Part shown: one piece after another, positions 35,950 to 49,889 of the stretch | Layout of the letters: each line of letters begins with the position of its first letter | Numbering within the stretch: position 1 is the stretch's first letter | Assembly (NCBI RefSeq): GCF_947623445.1 | Contig: NC_135240.1 | Location: 11,904,001-11,968,000, forward strand | Length of the DNA stretch: 64,000 nt | Direction: 5' to 3' | Source: Clavelina lepadiformis | Taxonomy: Eukaryota > Chordata > Ascidiacea > Aplousobranchia > Clavelinidae | Made by a program: the position numbers and the translations under genes | Notes under the pieces: generated by a model | The model's input: the letters and a program-made list of their open reading frames with translations, nothing else | Databases searched by the model: none | Told to the model about the DNA's origin: nothing

Positions 35950-36135
35950 AATTAGGGCATATGGGGCATAATTGCGGCAAACATTGCTTTTGCAGCAGCA
36001 TCTTTTACACAAAAAATAATGGTACTGACAAAGTACAAAACAATTTTTTTGAAATGGTACCAAATACCGGAACCGTCGGTACATTTTTTGCCAAGTACCG
36101 TTACCGCTGTTTCAAAGTAACAACTGCCCACCTCA
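35950..36135. mobile_element. MITE fragment, AGGTGGGCAGT/GTACCG family
   Basis: 'Cataattgcggcaaacattgc', 'tgcagcagcatcttttacac' and the end caactgcccacctcag match the right half of the long copies at 45603-46387 and 60459-60932. The left half is absent. Confidence 0.6.
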
Positions 36136-36797
36136 GTCAAATCATATTGGACAAAATGTTTTGGATTTCCATAACCAATGTTACAAAAATTTCATTGGTT
36201 CCAAATGCTGATTAGTTCAATTTGTAGTTGATTGTTTTTAATGACTGAACATTTATACCCAATTTTCTGATTGTATAATTTTTTTGAAAATCATTTAACG
36301 CTTTTAACTTTTCGTGTTTTTCCTTCATGCTTCTTGAGTTTCTAACGCTATGTGTGCAGTGATGCTATTATTGTTCATGCTTGGCATTACACCGATTTCT
36401 CATTGTTTAAATCAGAGTGGTTCAAAACTGCCGCAAATGAGGAAACTTCAATGTCAGCAAAGATCTTAGGTTGCTGTTTTAATCTAACTTGATGCTTTGC
36501 TGCATCTCACTCACTCACCAACATCACTCTTTGATACTTTCTACTTGCTTGCAACAAAAAGTTAAAATCATTGTATGTGTGTATTGTCACATAATACTGT
36601 ACTGTGACATTAGCCATATAAAGGCATTATCGCCGCATAATAATCACATATTGACTTGCAGTTCAATTGTTATTGTTTAATGTAATTGTTCAATTGTTAT
36701 GTGTGACGTAGCTCAGACTCTGTGGCTAATGCGACTTATTTAAATAAAAGCAGGTGTATTTTGATAACTGCGAATTTTGCACTGAAAAATACAGTGT

Positions 36798-36883
36798 AAC
36801 AAAACTCGGAAAGTGTTTGTGGGCCACATAAAATCTGTCCTCGGACCACATGCGGCTGACATTCCAAGGTTTGGACCACCCTG
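36798..36883 (-). repeat. hAT-like terminal fragment
   Basis: Read on the minus strand, it begins cagggtggtccaaaccttgg and continues 'gccgcatgtggtcc' and 'atgtggcccac'. The start is typical of CAGGG(T/G)GG hAT termini. The other end was not found. Confidence 0.4.
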
Positions 36884-37213
36884 GTCTAAATTATGGTTAC
36901 TTATTAGAATTGGCTTGAACATTATTAGGCAACGTATTAATTCACTAAGTTACATTGTTTATTTTGGAAAACAGTTCAATGAAATTAAACCTTATTATGA
37001 AACTCAAAAAAGCATATTCAGAAGAAATTACTGTAAGTTTGAATTTTCAGGCATTACTGTACTAGACTAGTGGCTAATTTGTAAGACTGTAATATTAACT
37101 GATTGTGAATGCTGAAAACTGTTTAAGATTGTAAATTGTTCAATTAAGTTTAGATTATATACAAAAATTTTCGTACCTGGAAACCCATTTGGCTTTCGAA
37201 TAATAGCAATAAC

Positions 37214-40200
37214 ATGACATCGTTGAGTAAAGAAGAATATCTGAAGCGTTATTTATCACCTGCTGATGAAGGCAATAAAACGAAAAAGAAACGAAAGAAA
37301 AACGATCCACTAAAATCTGTTAGGTATGGTATTGCTTTGCACATTTCATAACATTGCAGTCTGAAATTGTAACGAATGGTTGTTAGTTATATTGTATACC
37401 TAAATTAAAAGGTTTGTGTATTTTTTCAATTATTTCTGTTGAATTAGAAAAAATAAAGGCATGAAGATTGTTGACGATGATGTGGGCTGGAATACTTATG
37501 CTCCAAAGGATGATGAATTTGATGAGCTGGCTAGTAAGCTTTTAGTAAGCTAAATCTAAGTTTATTCCGATTATTTTGTAAATGCTGCATAATAACTTGT
37601 AGAGGTAAAATATCATATGTTTACTAGCACTTTGCCACTATATGTCATTATTACTGTAACTATTACTGACTTCAAACAAGAAATCTTGTCTGAAACAAAA
37701 TAAAATCTTACATTGTAATTACTCTAAACTTCTGTTGCTTCTTTTGAAAGTTGCTGTTGTACTGAAAACAAAAATGCTAACCCCTCTAAAATTATTGATA
37801 TATTCTATTTGTCATAAAAGCCTGTATTTTGAACGAGGCAAAAATGTGTGATTATTATTAAAATATCAATGTGATGATATTTCTTTCAAATTACCTAGGA
37901 TATCGCTTATACATACACTGTGAGACCTCGTTAATCCGAACCCTGAACAACCAGAATCTCCGTTATCCGACACAAAACTGCCAGAAACGAATTTCTTCCA
38001 ATGCATTTTACGACTTTAATGCGGAAACCCCGCTATCCGACTCTGACACAAAAGTTTTGGAACAAATGTGCTACACAAATAGCAATAAAATTCGATAGAC
38101 CGGATTATTAAGAGTGAAGAGAATTCACGATTGTCCTAGACACAGTAGTTTGTTGACGAACACAATAGTCGATTAATTATCTATGCATAATAATGTTGCA
38201 GTTTCACTCTTTAAACTCCTACGCATACTTTGAGTTAGAGTAAGGCGCATTCAGCTTTTTGAACAGGGTGCTACATTTGCAAGATTGATTGATTTTTGCT
38301 TTCTGATAATCCGGATACCCTGCTAAACCGACATTTTATGACGAAACAAAGTGGTCCGGATTAACGAGGTCTGACTGTATAGGCGGATTATTTGGAGATA
38401 TGACGTCTGCAGGTTGCATTTTGGCCATATAAGGAATTTTTGAATTTTTACAAATTGATAATATTTTTTGAAAACTTAAAACTTGTAAATTAGTTATGAC
38501 AAAACATGCCAAAATAAAGACAGTAAAAATGAAGATACTTAATCTGAATTCTTGTGCAAAACACACTTTACTTTCAGATTAAATTATCAATTTCTGGTCT
38601 TTGAATTAGCAACCAAGAATGGTACAGGAAATAAGTCCTGAGTATCAATTTACTTTTGCAATAAAAATTTTGATGTAATAAAATTGGCCTATATTCAGCA
38701 CCTTTTCTAACAATATACTGCAGCAAACAAGCTTTGTCTCGACATTTGAACTTTGAATTTTAACAAAGAATGAAAAAACGTGGTCAAATTTTGTTGATGC
38801 TAAATAGTTCTGTAGATTTACTGAGTGGCCTAAGCATCCAATGTTTGTATTCTTTAAATGCTTGTCTACTTTAATACTCAATGGTATGCCCATGATAAAG
38901 TTTTTTGAATGTATTTAATTATGAAAGCAAATATAGGTGAAAAAATTTTCACGAAAATGCACAGACACCACAATTACAGTTTGTAAAGTCTATCACACTG
39001 CATTGTTTAACCCAAAGGAATTAAATTACAAAACTAGTTTCTTATTTGTGCAATATCATAAAATATTTATATGCATATTATGTTTTTGTCTGGTCCTGTA
39101 GTGCATACCCAAGCTTTAATTATGCTGTTTAACAATCCGTTGCAACGTTTCTTTCTACTTATATGTAAATGTCATACTAAGTGTGGTTGTGGTTTTCTTA
39201 TTTTAGACTGAAGATGAGAAACCTGTTATTGCTGATGTGGATGTTCGAACTGAAGAAGAGAAAAAGTTAGATGCCTACAGGAGGAGTAACATGTGGAAAA
39301 CACTTGGGTCAGATGAAGGAGATAAAAGTGACGTTAAGAAGCGAACTCGACATGACTCTGACAGTGATTTAGAGCTACCCAGGAAATCTGTCAACATGGG
39401 GCACGATGATGATTTTAGAAATCAAGACAGTGATCTTGAAATTCCTTCTGCACGTACACGGAAGCGTCATGATTCTGATAGCGACTTAGACATTCGTAGG
39501 TCTAAAATGTCTTCGAAGAATGTAAGGCACGACTCTGACTCTGATATAAGTGTAGATAGAATGCCTGTAAATAACAAACATGAAAGAAAAACAAAACTAT
39601 CAAAGAAGTCAAAATCTAAAGCAAGACATGACAGTGATTCAGATCTAGATATTGAAAGAAATCCATCAACAATCAAAGACTTGAACAAGGTGTGTTTATC
39701 TGGTGTATATGTATATATATATAATACATTTAGATTTTGGATAATTTAAATATGTTAGTCAGCCACTGCTTACTTTACTTGTTTTTTTTTTAAAGTATTT
39801 ACTGGTTAAGCTATTATGCAGCATGTTGCCCCATATTTTCCACAAAATATGACATGATGATTATGAGAAACAATATCCATGAGCCTGGTGTTCGAATCAA
39901 GTTTGACTAGAACGTTTTGTGTCGGCAAAAAGAAATACATATGGTTAAAGCATATTTATGCAATAATACATATGGTTAAACAGAATAAAGTTTGTTAATA
40001 AAGCCTAACCTAACTTACAGCTAATGTATTGGTAAAGGAACATGCTAAGTTGCAGCTCACTAAGCTCAGCTCTTGGTTCAAGTCAAGTTCAGTGCCAAAG
40101 CTTGAAGCACAAATGGTTTACTAGGACATATAGAGGTGGCAGTACTGCTGTACTATAGTACCGAATTACTGTACCGCGTCAATTCTGGAATAGAAGTACC

Positions 40201-42995
40201 CAATTCCTTTTTTCAAAATTTTTTTATCAGTTCCGGTACTCAGTACACTTCAAGTGATTATTGCAAGGTTTTTAGAAGTATGTTGTTAAAAGCTCATTTT
40301 ACTGAAAATTTAGTGCCAACTTTTATCATTCCTTGTTGTTTTTTAATCTACAAATATCTATCAAAGCTGCAAGAACTGAGACCACGTATGTTTTGACGTA
40401 GAGTAACTAGTAGCTGAGCCCGAATATGGACAAAAATTGCACTTCACAGCGTCCTTCATATAAAAAGTATCGGTACCAACAAAGTACCGAACTACTTTTT
40501 TGAAACGGTACCGAATACTAATACCGTCAGTATACTTTTTGCCAAGTACCGAGATAAATAAATTTGAACATCAACTGCAACAAATCATTTACCTGTGGAG
40601 TTGATCTTTATTAAAGACTCTTAGCCACTTTGCTGGTACTACTATAATTGTTTCAAACATCAGCCATCAAGCATGTTAATTTCACATTGTGACCTTAATA
40701 GTTTGCTTTTGCACTTGCCCGTCGCTTTAATCACCAGCTTCCATGGAGTAAAGATAAATGGAACAAGATTATTCCTTTTGTGCAATTTTGTTTCTTAACT
40801 TTTGTAAGCTGCATTTTTCTGCAATTATTATTATATTTAATGTGAAATGGCTGTTATGTTAAAGGATAAGATGCAAAGTGGTGGAAGAGGAGGTTTGACA
40901 AGTGTTGACTTGCTTCGTTTAGAAATGAACAAGTTAAAGAAAAAGGACTTGGAAATTAACCAACTTGCACAAGAAACAAAAGATAACAGTGAGTTGCCAT
41001 CTTTGCTGTTTCATAGCATAATATGTTATTCCAACAGTTGTTAGTTTAAACTTTGAAGGAATGATCTGAGAATATAAAATTTTATTGACTGGAACCTTTT
41101 TAAGTCTTTCTTGGTTTATTCGTCTTGAAGACAGAATTGTAACCATTAATTAACATCCAGAGCTTTAATCTGTAATATTCTGGCATAGTAAAAATTGTGC
41201 TTAAAATACTGTTTTGTTGCAGCGACTGTGTACAGAGAGCGAGGAAGTGGCAAGAAAAGAGATTTAAATAAAGAGAGGAAGGAAAATGAAGAAGAAGCAG
41301 AAAAGAGGAAAAGAAAGGAAGAGCAATATGACAAATGGGGCAAAGGGTCTGTATTTTTAATATACCGGTATTAACTCGAAACTCTTTGCTTCCATAACTT
41401 TAATTAACATTAATGACAGGAACCTGTGATCTTTTCAGGCTTTCACTTTTTAAACCTGAAGAGTACATGCATATGATTTTTATAAGCACCCCCAGCTTTA
41501 ATGTTATGAAAGTATAAGAATAATAGTCAGCCTGCTCAACCATGTGTTATTCACATGTGCACTAATGATTGCTATTTATGCAAATGCACATATCAGTTTT
41601 CGAATTACTTTCACATCCTTTTTGATATATTTTATTGTTTTGTAACTGCACACATGCAAACTTTTACATGCTGTAGAATTAATGTAACTCCAAGGGATGA
41701 TTCTGCGTTGTTCTTAAATACATTCTTAGTACAACCTTACTTCATACATTTAATAATTTGAGCATAGGTACAGCATGACTTGAGCCTCAAATTGCAAACT
41801 CTTCAAGTTTAACCCAAACCTGACCTCAAGATTTCATATGCTTATAAACAAACCATTCACATATGACACTACATTTTGTTCACTTGATTTCATAACAGAC
41901 TTAAACAATCTGCAATGAAGGCAGATGCAATTGCTGACACCTTGCATGAGTCAAACAAGTCCTTCACTCGTTACAATGACGATGAGGATCTTGAAGCGAT
42001 GAGAAAAGCTGCCATTCGAGACGGTGACCCGATGGCCGCCTATATGGCCAGGAAAAAACAAAAAGAAAAAGAAAAAGGAGCCTCCAAAGGTAAATAGCCA
42101 CAAACATTATGTTTGAGCTGTTATGCTGTGTGTGTCTAGAGCTAGGCACTGTTGCATTTTGGCAGTACCTTGTGACTCAATGCAGGACTTTCTGACAAAT
42201 CATACAATAATCTCAATGAAAACGTTTAACTTTTAGGTGAGGGGCAAGTGTTAAAACAAATAGCAAAGCATTACGCCATTACGTAGAACATTGACATGGA
42301 ATCAGCAGTATGATAATAATTTCATGAATGAATGGGATACGAAAGTTTTTTAAAAATAATGATGAAGTGAAAACGTTGCAGGCTGGCAGCACATGTATTG
42401 GAGTATGTAACCGTTTCACAAGGCTGATCATAAAGTCATCCTCAATTTAACTATTGATTTGTCAGCATTTTCAAGTCTTTCAAATTTTGGGCTCAATAAG
42501 AGTTCGGGTTTTGGATTCCATTCACTACTTGAAGCGCTTGCTTACCTTTTATCTCGGTTGTGCATACTTCATTCATTTGAAGGTAGTGGAAACCGATATT
42601 TGAGTGCAACCAGTTGTGTGATGCGCGAACACTGAACTAACCTAACCTAACAGTGCTAACCAGCATTCGATTTTCTGCTACTGTTAATGACAAGCAACTT
42701 GGTTTGTAACTTAACCGAGTCTTCGAGCTGTCTATGTTAAAAAAACGTAAAATACGCTCGCTAGAAATCTTTGTGAATCCAACTTAACCAAGTTGTTTTT
42801 TGCGTTTTTTTTTGTTTAGAATATCCGAAATACAAAGGCCCGGCTCCTGCGCCTAACCGGTTTAAAATCATGCCGGGATACCGATGGGATGGTGTGGATC
42901 GATCCAACGGCTTCGAAAAGAAATACTTTCAAACCCTTTCAGACAATCAAGCATACAAAGATGAATATTATAAGTGGAGCGTTGGCGACATGTAA
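37214..42995 (+). CDS. BUD13: BUD13 homolog, splicing factor of the RES complex, 7 exons
   Basis: The exons are 37214-37323, 37448-37544, 39207-39689, 40865-40988, 41223-41346, 41899-42089 and 42820-42995. All are GT-AG; 1305 nt encode 434 residues. The start [20 protein letters not shown] and [15 protein letters not shown] match BUD13. Exon 3 holds an acidic, basic-alternating region with four RHDSDSD units ([48 protein letters not shown]). The conserved C-terminal half follows: [51 protein letters not shown], ending [12 protein letters not shown]13, with SNIP1/Pml1 and RBMX2/Snu17, forms the RES complex, which acts in the spliceosome nucleus to promote splicing and retention of pre-mRNA. 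Intron 2 contains a Tigger-like element, and intron 3 a GTACCG-family MITE. An AATAAA is at 43415-43420. Confidence 0.95.
37916..38378. mobile_element. pogo/Tigger-like (Tc1/mariner) non-autonomous element in BUD13 intron 2
   Basis: The left end is cactgtgagacctcgttaat then 'ccgaaccc', and the reverse complement of the right end is cagtcagacctcgttaatcc then 'ggaccactttg'. The element is flanked by TA on both sides, fitting a TA target. 'Ccgttatccgac', 'ccgctatccgac' and 'aatccggat' recur inside. At roughly 460 bp it is too short to encode a transposase. Confidence 0.75.
40132..40555. mobile_element. MITE, AGGTGGGCAGT/GTACCG family, in BUD13 intron 3
   Basis: It starts agaggtggcagtactgctgt and runs through 'tatagtaccgaattactgtaccg' and 'gtaccaacaaagtaccgaac' to 'tgccaagtaccgag'. 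The layout matches the long copy at 45870-46387, but the last few bases with the TGCCCACCT terminus are missing. Confidence 0.62.
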
Positions 42996-43501
42996 TTCAT
43001 TTTGAATCTTTTCCTTTTTTTGCAATCTTTTTCTATAAAATACACCTCGACAAAAGTGCAGCGTAAGTGATGAGCCTTACTGAGCAGGAATGTTTACCAT
43101 GTGTACAATAGCTTTAAAGTATGACCTGAATTAAATTAGCAAGTAAATAGAAGTTAAGGCTGCAATGACATGCACTTTTGATGGAATTTTTATTGGCATA
43201 ACTTCATAAAACCCCCTATATTCTTGGTATTTAAATACTATTAACTGCCAAATACGTTGCTAAAAATGCCATTCAAAATTAGTAAGTCGTTTTGCCCTCA
43301 GGGTGTAATTCTTTATATAGAATACGTATATTTATAAGTTCCAATCCAGGGAAAACAATGTGCTATTTTGGAAGTAACCTGTATCCGGTGTTCTCCTTAA
43401 TCAACAAATAATGCAATAAATCTTGCATGTAGTGGTAAATTGGCACAAGCATTATAAACTATAGGATTTACCATTTTCGAATGGAACTCTAAACACCGTT
43501 T

Positions 43502-43654
43502 GAGGACTAAGAGAGCTATAATGAACATAATATAAAGACGTGTTTATATTATGTTTACGGCTTTAATCAATGCCCTTATAATACGTATTATAAAGGCATT
43601 GCTTTAATGCAAGCAGTAGACCATAAACATCTTAGGTTCCCTTAGTTAGTCCTC
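43502..43654. repeat. Small foldback (nested palindrome) element
   Basis: The outer arms gaggactaa and ttagtcctc enclose two further palindromes: 'cataatataaagacgtgtttatattatg' around 43526, and 'aatgcccttataatacgtat' continuing as 'tataaaggcatt' around 43569. The whole 150-base stretch could fold into a cruciform or a long hairpin RNA. It is probably a tiny foldback transposon. Confidence 0.55.
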
Positions 43655-45602
43655 CAGCCAAAAACAGTGACTTATCAAATGACATTTTATGAACCATAAC
43701 TCGCACTATAGGTAAATACTCGCACTCGTAACTTAATTTTAAAAGCTTTGTTTGTAAGTTCAGTTTTGTTATGGTCACACCTGCCACAAATCATTATTAG
43801 TTGAGTAGAGCTTCAAGAACCTTCCAGAATTACAGATGCCGACGTTCAACAATTTAATATTTTCTCTTTCAAATAGTGTTGCACGTAATTGACAATACTT
43901 ACAAAAACTTACATAATTACGATATATTTTATGCACACAAAACATCGATAACTATAGATTTTAACCTGAATACATCTACCATGTTCACGCAATTGAAATG
44001 TGTGCGATATCTGCACCTGGCTCTTGGCTTAAACAGCCGTTTTTCGAAAACGGGCAATAACAGAAAACAATATTTCTGATGTGTGTAATAACCGTTCTTT
44101 AACAACTGTTGCTACGACAATAAATCAAGCATAGAGAGTTTGGATAGTATGGCAGCGACACCGCTAAACTGTTAAAGTGATATCACACTACAGTGACTAC
44201 ACGATGCCATCGAGGAATATTGCTTTCACGTCTCCTGCAAAGTAGGTCACACTCGCACACTACGTCGATAAGTTACGATACAGCAATCAAGCTGGGGAAA
44301 ACGATTGTCAGAAAATAAGTCCGATTAATAACGACTTTATCGAACAATCTTTACTTACATTTCAACATGACTTCAACAGAAAACAAAACAAGAAGACGAA
44401 TTTTTTCGGGGAAGTTCTAGTGATTTCCATGGAAAGAAACGCAAATTTATCTAAACTGAAACTCAATATCAAGCAATTAATTTTAATATAAACCTACTTT
44501 ATCAATAAGAAACAATGATATCACAGCATTACCATAAAACAACGCATGCAGTAGCAGAAAAAAACTACGTAATTACTTTCAGTCACGCGGCACTTAGATT
44601 ACATAAATATATATCTAGTTACGTGCCACACTAAGTTCAAAACATATGTTGGTTAAGTTACAAAATTAACGGCAACGTGAAGTCAATTACGGCACTATGA
44701 TGAAAACTCGTCTTATTCTTTTGAGCTTTAAAAGCAAAGCGTTTATATCGAACTTAAGCTTTGAAGAGAATAGGTGTAATTGTAAAAGTTTTATAACGAG
44801 CGCTGAAACTAGTGTATAAAACGACAGTATGTTAAACGAATGTATAAGCCAAGATAGCTTGACAAGGTTCGCAAACAACTGATCTTGCCATAAAGATTCT
44901 TGCTGCTCAAAATAAGCATCCAAACAATCATGTGCAAAAATTTTTAAACGCTGGATGACGCTGCAAAACATCATTATATGCATTTGATGATCTATTCTAT
45001 GTTGTACAAAATACAGTCTCAAATTGTATTTTTTCCGGAAATCGTGATATGATCCGAAAAATAATGCATGTATACGTAATAGTATTTTGCCAAACATGTC
45101 TAGCTTGTCTTTGCCGCACCAAAGAAATTTTTGCTTTCATCTGAAAACTCTGTTACGTGGTCGTTGAGTAGTCATATCAATATGGCAATATTACGGATCA
45201 AGTTACAAGAAAACAAGTTTACGCGTTTTCATTATTAAAGCTTCAAAGTGCCACAATTTTATTTGCCGGCAGCGTAAACGCCACTCCCTAAAAGTAGTTA
45301 TTTTTCGAGGCTAAAACCGTCCCATCAATTCCTGAAAATCAAGCTGAATTTTGAAATTTTAAGCAAAGTGAAGAACAAATACAATAACAAACTGACCTTG
45401 AATCAAAGTAGAGTAATTACCGGAGATTTTTCACTTATTCGTAGGCCTAGTTGGCAATTACCAAAAATGTTTGGCAAACTTTTGGTACTTACAATGGGGA
45501 AACGATTATGACGTCACAGATTGAAATGAACATGCTTGATGGCAAACATTTGAATCAAGTACAGTACAGCGCTGCACAGTGTACATAATTCCCTAACACC
45601 CA

Positions 45603-46387
45603 AGGTAGGCAGTCAGAATTTGAAAGTACCGTCGGTAACGCTACCGGTACTCGGCAAAAAATGTACCGACGATTCCGGTATTCAGTACTGTTTTAAAAAA
45701 TTAGTTCGGTACTTTGTCGGTACTCGATACCGGTACTTTTCCTGTAAAAGATGCTGCTGCAAATGCATTATTTGCTTTTCTTATTCTTATTTCTTAATAT
45801 TTCTTTCACTCCGCACAGTTAATGGCGAAATATAAACAATGCAATACAATACAACGTAGCTAACAAGCATAGGTTGGCAGTATTGCGGAACTATAGTACC
45901 GAATTACTGTACTGCGGTACTTTTTCAGTACTGATACCGGTACCGTCGGTACTTTTGAAAAAAAGCACCGAATATTTGTACCGAATTACTTTTTTCAAGA
46001 AATTTCAGTCAGTCCCGGTACTCGGTACTTTTCACGTCATTATTTCAATATTTTAGCAAGCCTGTTTTCAAAAATAAATCTCAATTAATCCTTAATATTA
46101 ATTTTAGCATCTGTTTATCTTTATTGATTTAGAAATGTCAAGCAAAATTTCAAACGAGTAACGTCACATATGTTTTGACCTGGAGTAACCTTTACCGGGG
46201 TCATAATAGCGGCAAGTATTGCATTTACAGCAGCATCTTTTACAAAAAAGGTACGAGTACCGAGTACCGACAAAGTACCGAACCATTTTTTTAAAACAGT
46301 ACCGAGTACCGGAACCGTCGGTTTATTTTTTTCCAACAACCGGTACCGTTACCGACGGTACTTTCAAAGTACCGACTGCCCACCTCT
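45603..46387. mobile_element. Compound MITE, AGGTGGGCAGT/GTACCG family
   Basis: A partial inverted copy begins at 45603 (aggtaggcagtcagaatttg then 'aaagtaccgtcggtaacg'). It runs into a full-length copy from about 45870 (ataggttggcagtattgcgg) to 46387 (gtaccgactgcccacctctg). The middle of the full copy ('aacgagtaacgtcacatatgttttgacctgg') is the reverse complement of the middle of the copy at 60459-60932, so both belong to one family of about 470-520 bp. Confidence 0.7.
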
Positions 46388-47659
46388 GCTAATAAGTGTT
46401 TTGGATTGGAAACGTTTTCGTAGGAATAGTCAATGATTAATTGCAGTTGATGTTTATTTTCAGCAGAGAAATGTTGCAGGTGATAGTCCATGACTACATA
46501 AACTAGTCATGCGTCTTAAGCTTAAGCCAATTACAGGTAACAAACTTTGCTAGTACCAGCAGCCAAGACTGACCTGTAACTAAAGTATTTATGGATACTA
46601 GTACAGTGTTTACGACCACCTGTATAGTAGTTCACATAAAATTTACAAGCGTCCTACATAAAATTTTACAAAGTGACGTCATAATTGTAAAAACCGCTTA
46701 ACCTGCGAAAAATATTGGAAAATTCTTTCACCTATATAGGCTACTTATCGAAATTGAACATGATTTAAGGTCAGATTGATTTTGGACTTCCCGCTCAATT
46801 TCAGTCCTAAAAATGTGTAGTATACTAAAGCTTTATCGAAGTTATAATTTTAGAAGCGTCATACAGTTTCATGATATGGAAGGGTGTCCCTACTTTTCGA
46901 GAGAGATTTACCGGAATAAATGTCACGATGAATTTGTAAAAACCAACAGCGAAACAACATTAAAAAAATTGATAAGATTTAGATCATCTATCTATAAATA
47001 TCCAAATATAACCTACGCTGAATTGCCCACTTCTTGTCTAAGTTATATAAATTGAAAACGCGTGATAGAATTGGCCTGTAAACGTTAAAAATAGATAAGG
47101 TACGATATACGCTAAAGATGCCGGACAGAGATATATAAGCAAAGGGATTACTGTTTGATGTAGTACTACAAAAGTAGAATGAGAAAACATAATACAAACG
47201 TTTTCGTGCTGCTGTCATGGAACTGGCTAAGTTAGGGTTGGGGACAAATTTGTGATTTCGTTCAATATCCATCAAGTCGATACGCTTTTACTGTGCTGAA
47301 ATTCTTTAAAGGCAACCATGCAAACGTGTGTGCACTTACCTTACCAGGTTTAAAAGGTATATAACTTGATAATTGTGTAAATAATATTATTTATAAAGAA
47401 ATAGTATATGATAAAGGGCAGTGTGGTCCAACTGGAGTCCACAAGTCGTTCGTTACTCGTTTTATCGGGCGCACGAACAATTGCATTATTAGCAGTAAAA
47501 CTTTTCAGTACGACACAAGCACGTTTATCATGATAAGTGTGAACGTGATCTGAGTTTGGAATCTTGTTTTACATGCTGGTAGGATTTACTCAGACAGGGG
47601 CATAGTTTATTTACAATCAGAACACGGGTAAGCTAAATGCTTTTGGTGAATAGTTCTTG

Positions 47660-48430
47660 CTTGTATATAATGAACGCATTTCAAAGCACCAGCTAGAAAT
47701 TGACTGATATGAATTTTATTCTCCCCACCACATTTTTTACAAAAATTAAACTGGTGATTGATTGAAAAAGTAATTTAGTTTATATATTCGAAAATTTTAG
47801 CTTTCATTTTGGAGATGTCAAAATTCGTGACTGCAAACAGATTTTTTTCAGCTAACTGAAAACAATGTTGGGTTTGTGCAGCAGCAGTTTAGTAGAATAT
47901 TTTCAAAATTGTGTTTGTTTTTACCTTTAAAACAGTTCACGGATCAAAGTGAAGAACGTGAAACGATGTCACATGTTTGGTGAAAGGTGAACTGACGCAC
48001 GCGTTTGTAGTATAGCAATACAGTAAGTCATTTAGACTGGGGCTGATTAGGATTAGATTAGGTTGTTGCCAGTTGCAATGCAAAAATGAAATATAAAAAA
48101 TGAGTACGATCGTCAAGTAAATGTATAGACTTACCTTTGCCGTGGTGGCGCCTAACTGTTTTCCTCTTGTTACGTTTGCTAAATCATTACGTCAACGTTG
48201 ATTTTTCATAATGGAGGTAAGTTTAATTCGGCGAATTGTTGGCTATTGGCAAGCGCTAAGGTGTTTGCTATCTTATGTTATAAATTGATCAAGTATGGTT
48301 GGTTTGACAACAACAATTGATGGCACCTGAAGTATTTTTGACATCGATTTCTTGTAAAAACTAACAAATTAATTTAATAATTAATCTAGTTTGACTTCCT
48401 GCTTCCAATTCAAGATATCTGTGTGCTGTA
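47660..48430. repeat. Segmental duplication, copy A
   Basis: Shared with copy B (50280-51905) in the same order: 'agttcttgcttgtat', 'attgactgatatg', 'gttttagctttca', 'gtgtttgttttacc' near 'aaacagtt', 'gtgaaacgatgt', 'tcggcgaattgttggctat', 'ggcaagcgcta', 'acctgaagtatttttgacatcgat' and 'cttcctgcttccaattc'. Copy A contains ATGGAG immediately followed by a good donor (gtaagt) at 48211-48222. Confidence 0.6.
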
Positions 48431-49889
48431 TTACGCAAAAATTTCGCAATCAAGGTTACAGTGTCTCCTCTGGCCACTTATTCTAATTTAACTTTGTTTG
48501 CTTACTTGTCTTTAAAATATGGCATAAATGGATTACAAAATCTATGCATGACTTAAACTCGGCGATCAAACCTCGATTCCAATACTTGTTTGTTTATATG
48601 TACCGATTGATGCATTGTTTAAACTTTTTGATATTACTGCAAATTGATATAGGCCTATAGTGTTGTTAACGACAACCGTAATTGCTTACGCCTTTGCTGA
48701 AGCCCATTGATGCAGCATGCATTAACCACGCTTAAACAAAAATTGACACCGATTGACTTACCGTTTATTAAACCTCAAGGTGAGTCTTTCAGAACAAGTG
48801 ATCCGTCAAGTTCACTCAACACCTGAATCAAATCAAATGATATTTGAAGCCAAGTCATTCCAGGCGTAAAAACACCGTTTCTATCAATCAAGAAACATAT
48901 AAAAAATTTGCCTCGTTGTAAGGCCCCAGACGCGTTTGTATGAACAAAACAAATTTCATTTCAAGTTACACCTTGATGCAGCGTTTCTCAATAAGTGGTC
49001 CATGGAAAATCTTGTGGCGTCTTTCATTATCTCAGTCTGTTTCATAACTTGTCTGTTCCTTTGTTTCAGACGTTGTATTTCAGAATTTTAGTCCTGTTTT
49101 AGCATTTAAGCTGAGGCAGACTATGGTTAGAAAGTAAGGGTTGGATTAGTAAATTTACTAAAGAGGCATTCCGTTACATGTAATTAACAATTCCATAACC
49201 GATTTACATAGAATTTTGAAATGTAATCAACAAGGATGGACTCAAGTCAGATCGAATCTTTTTAAATATTGACTCGAGTCCCTTTCTGTTGTAAGAAAGC
49301 ACATAAATGACTTGACTCGAGTAGGCTAAATATTTTAAATGGTTCGACTTCATTCGAGTCGGTTCTTTTTGATCAGGTTTAAGGATAAATGTAAAACGAA
49401 AATATATTCTTTGGTCCGGAAAAATTGAAATGTTACTTAAAAGAAATTTACTTGTCTACAACCGCGTATACGGCGCAGCCAAAAGAAGCATACTTTGTAA
49501 TAACCCTGAATGTTTCCGGTTGACCGAACAGAAAATAATTTTTACTTTGTGTTTGGTTTGGTTTCGAATATCAATTGACCAGGCTTAATTCCAGCTTTAT
49601 TTACCAAATAACCCGACTTGACAGAAGCCTTAAAAGGAAAATTACTTGATTTGACCTTGGTGATATGGCTTCGACTGTGGACGAAATAGACCCGAGAGAT
49701 AAAACCAATCGTTTTTATGAACAATATTGTTTTGGAATTGGTTTCATTTTTGCGGTTGACCCTCTCTAATTTACCGACATACGCAGAACAAAAACGCACT
49801 TTCTTAAACAGAAACTACGGTGTGTTTTTTTTTTTCGAAATAACTATTTTACCATATGTAGTTCATTCATCATGTTGTTAAAGATAGGC

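Larger units (their letters stand above)
33837..37213. other. Gene-free interval of about 3.4 kb between UBXN11 and BUD13
   Basis: The sequence from 34750 to 35470 is richer in GC and CpG ('gcgcgccgcatttacgcg') but has no exon series that I can support. A partial GTACCG-family MITE lies at 35950-36135 and a hAT-like terminal fragment ends at 36883. The last 300 bp are plain AT-rich sequence leading to the BUD13 start. Confidence 0.4.

Noticed and set aside
44687..45097. 136-codon minus-strand open frame
   Set aside because: No motif, no splice context and AT-driven residue content. One or two frames of this length are expected by chance in 64 kb of AT-rich DNA.
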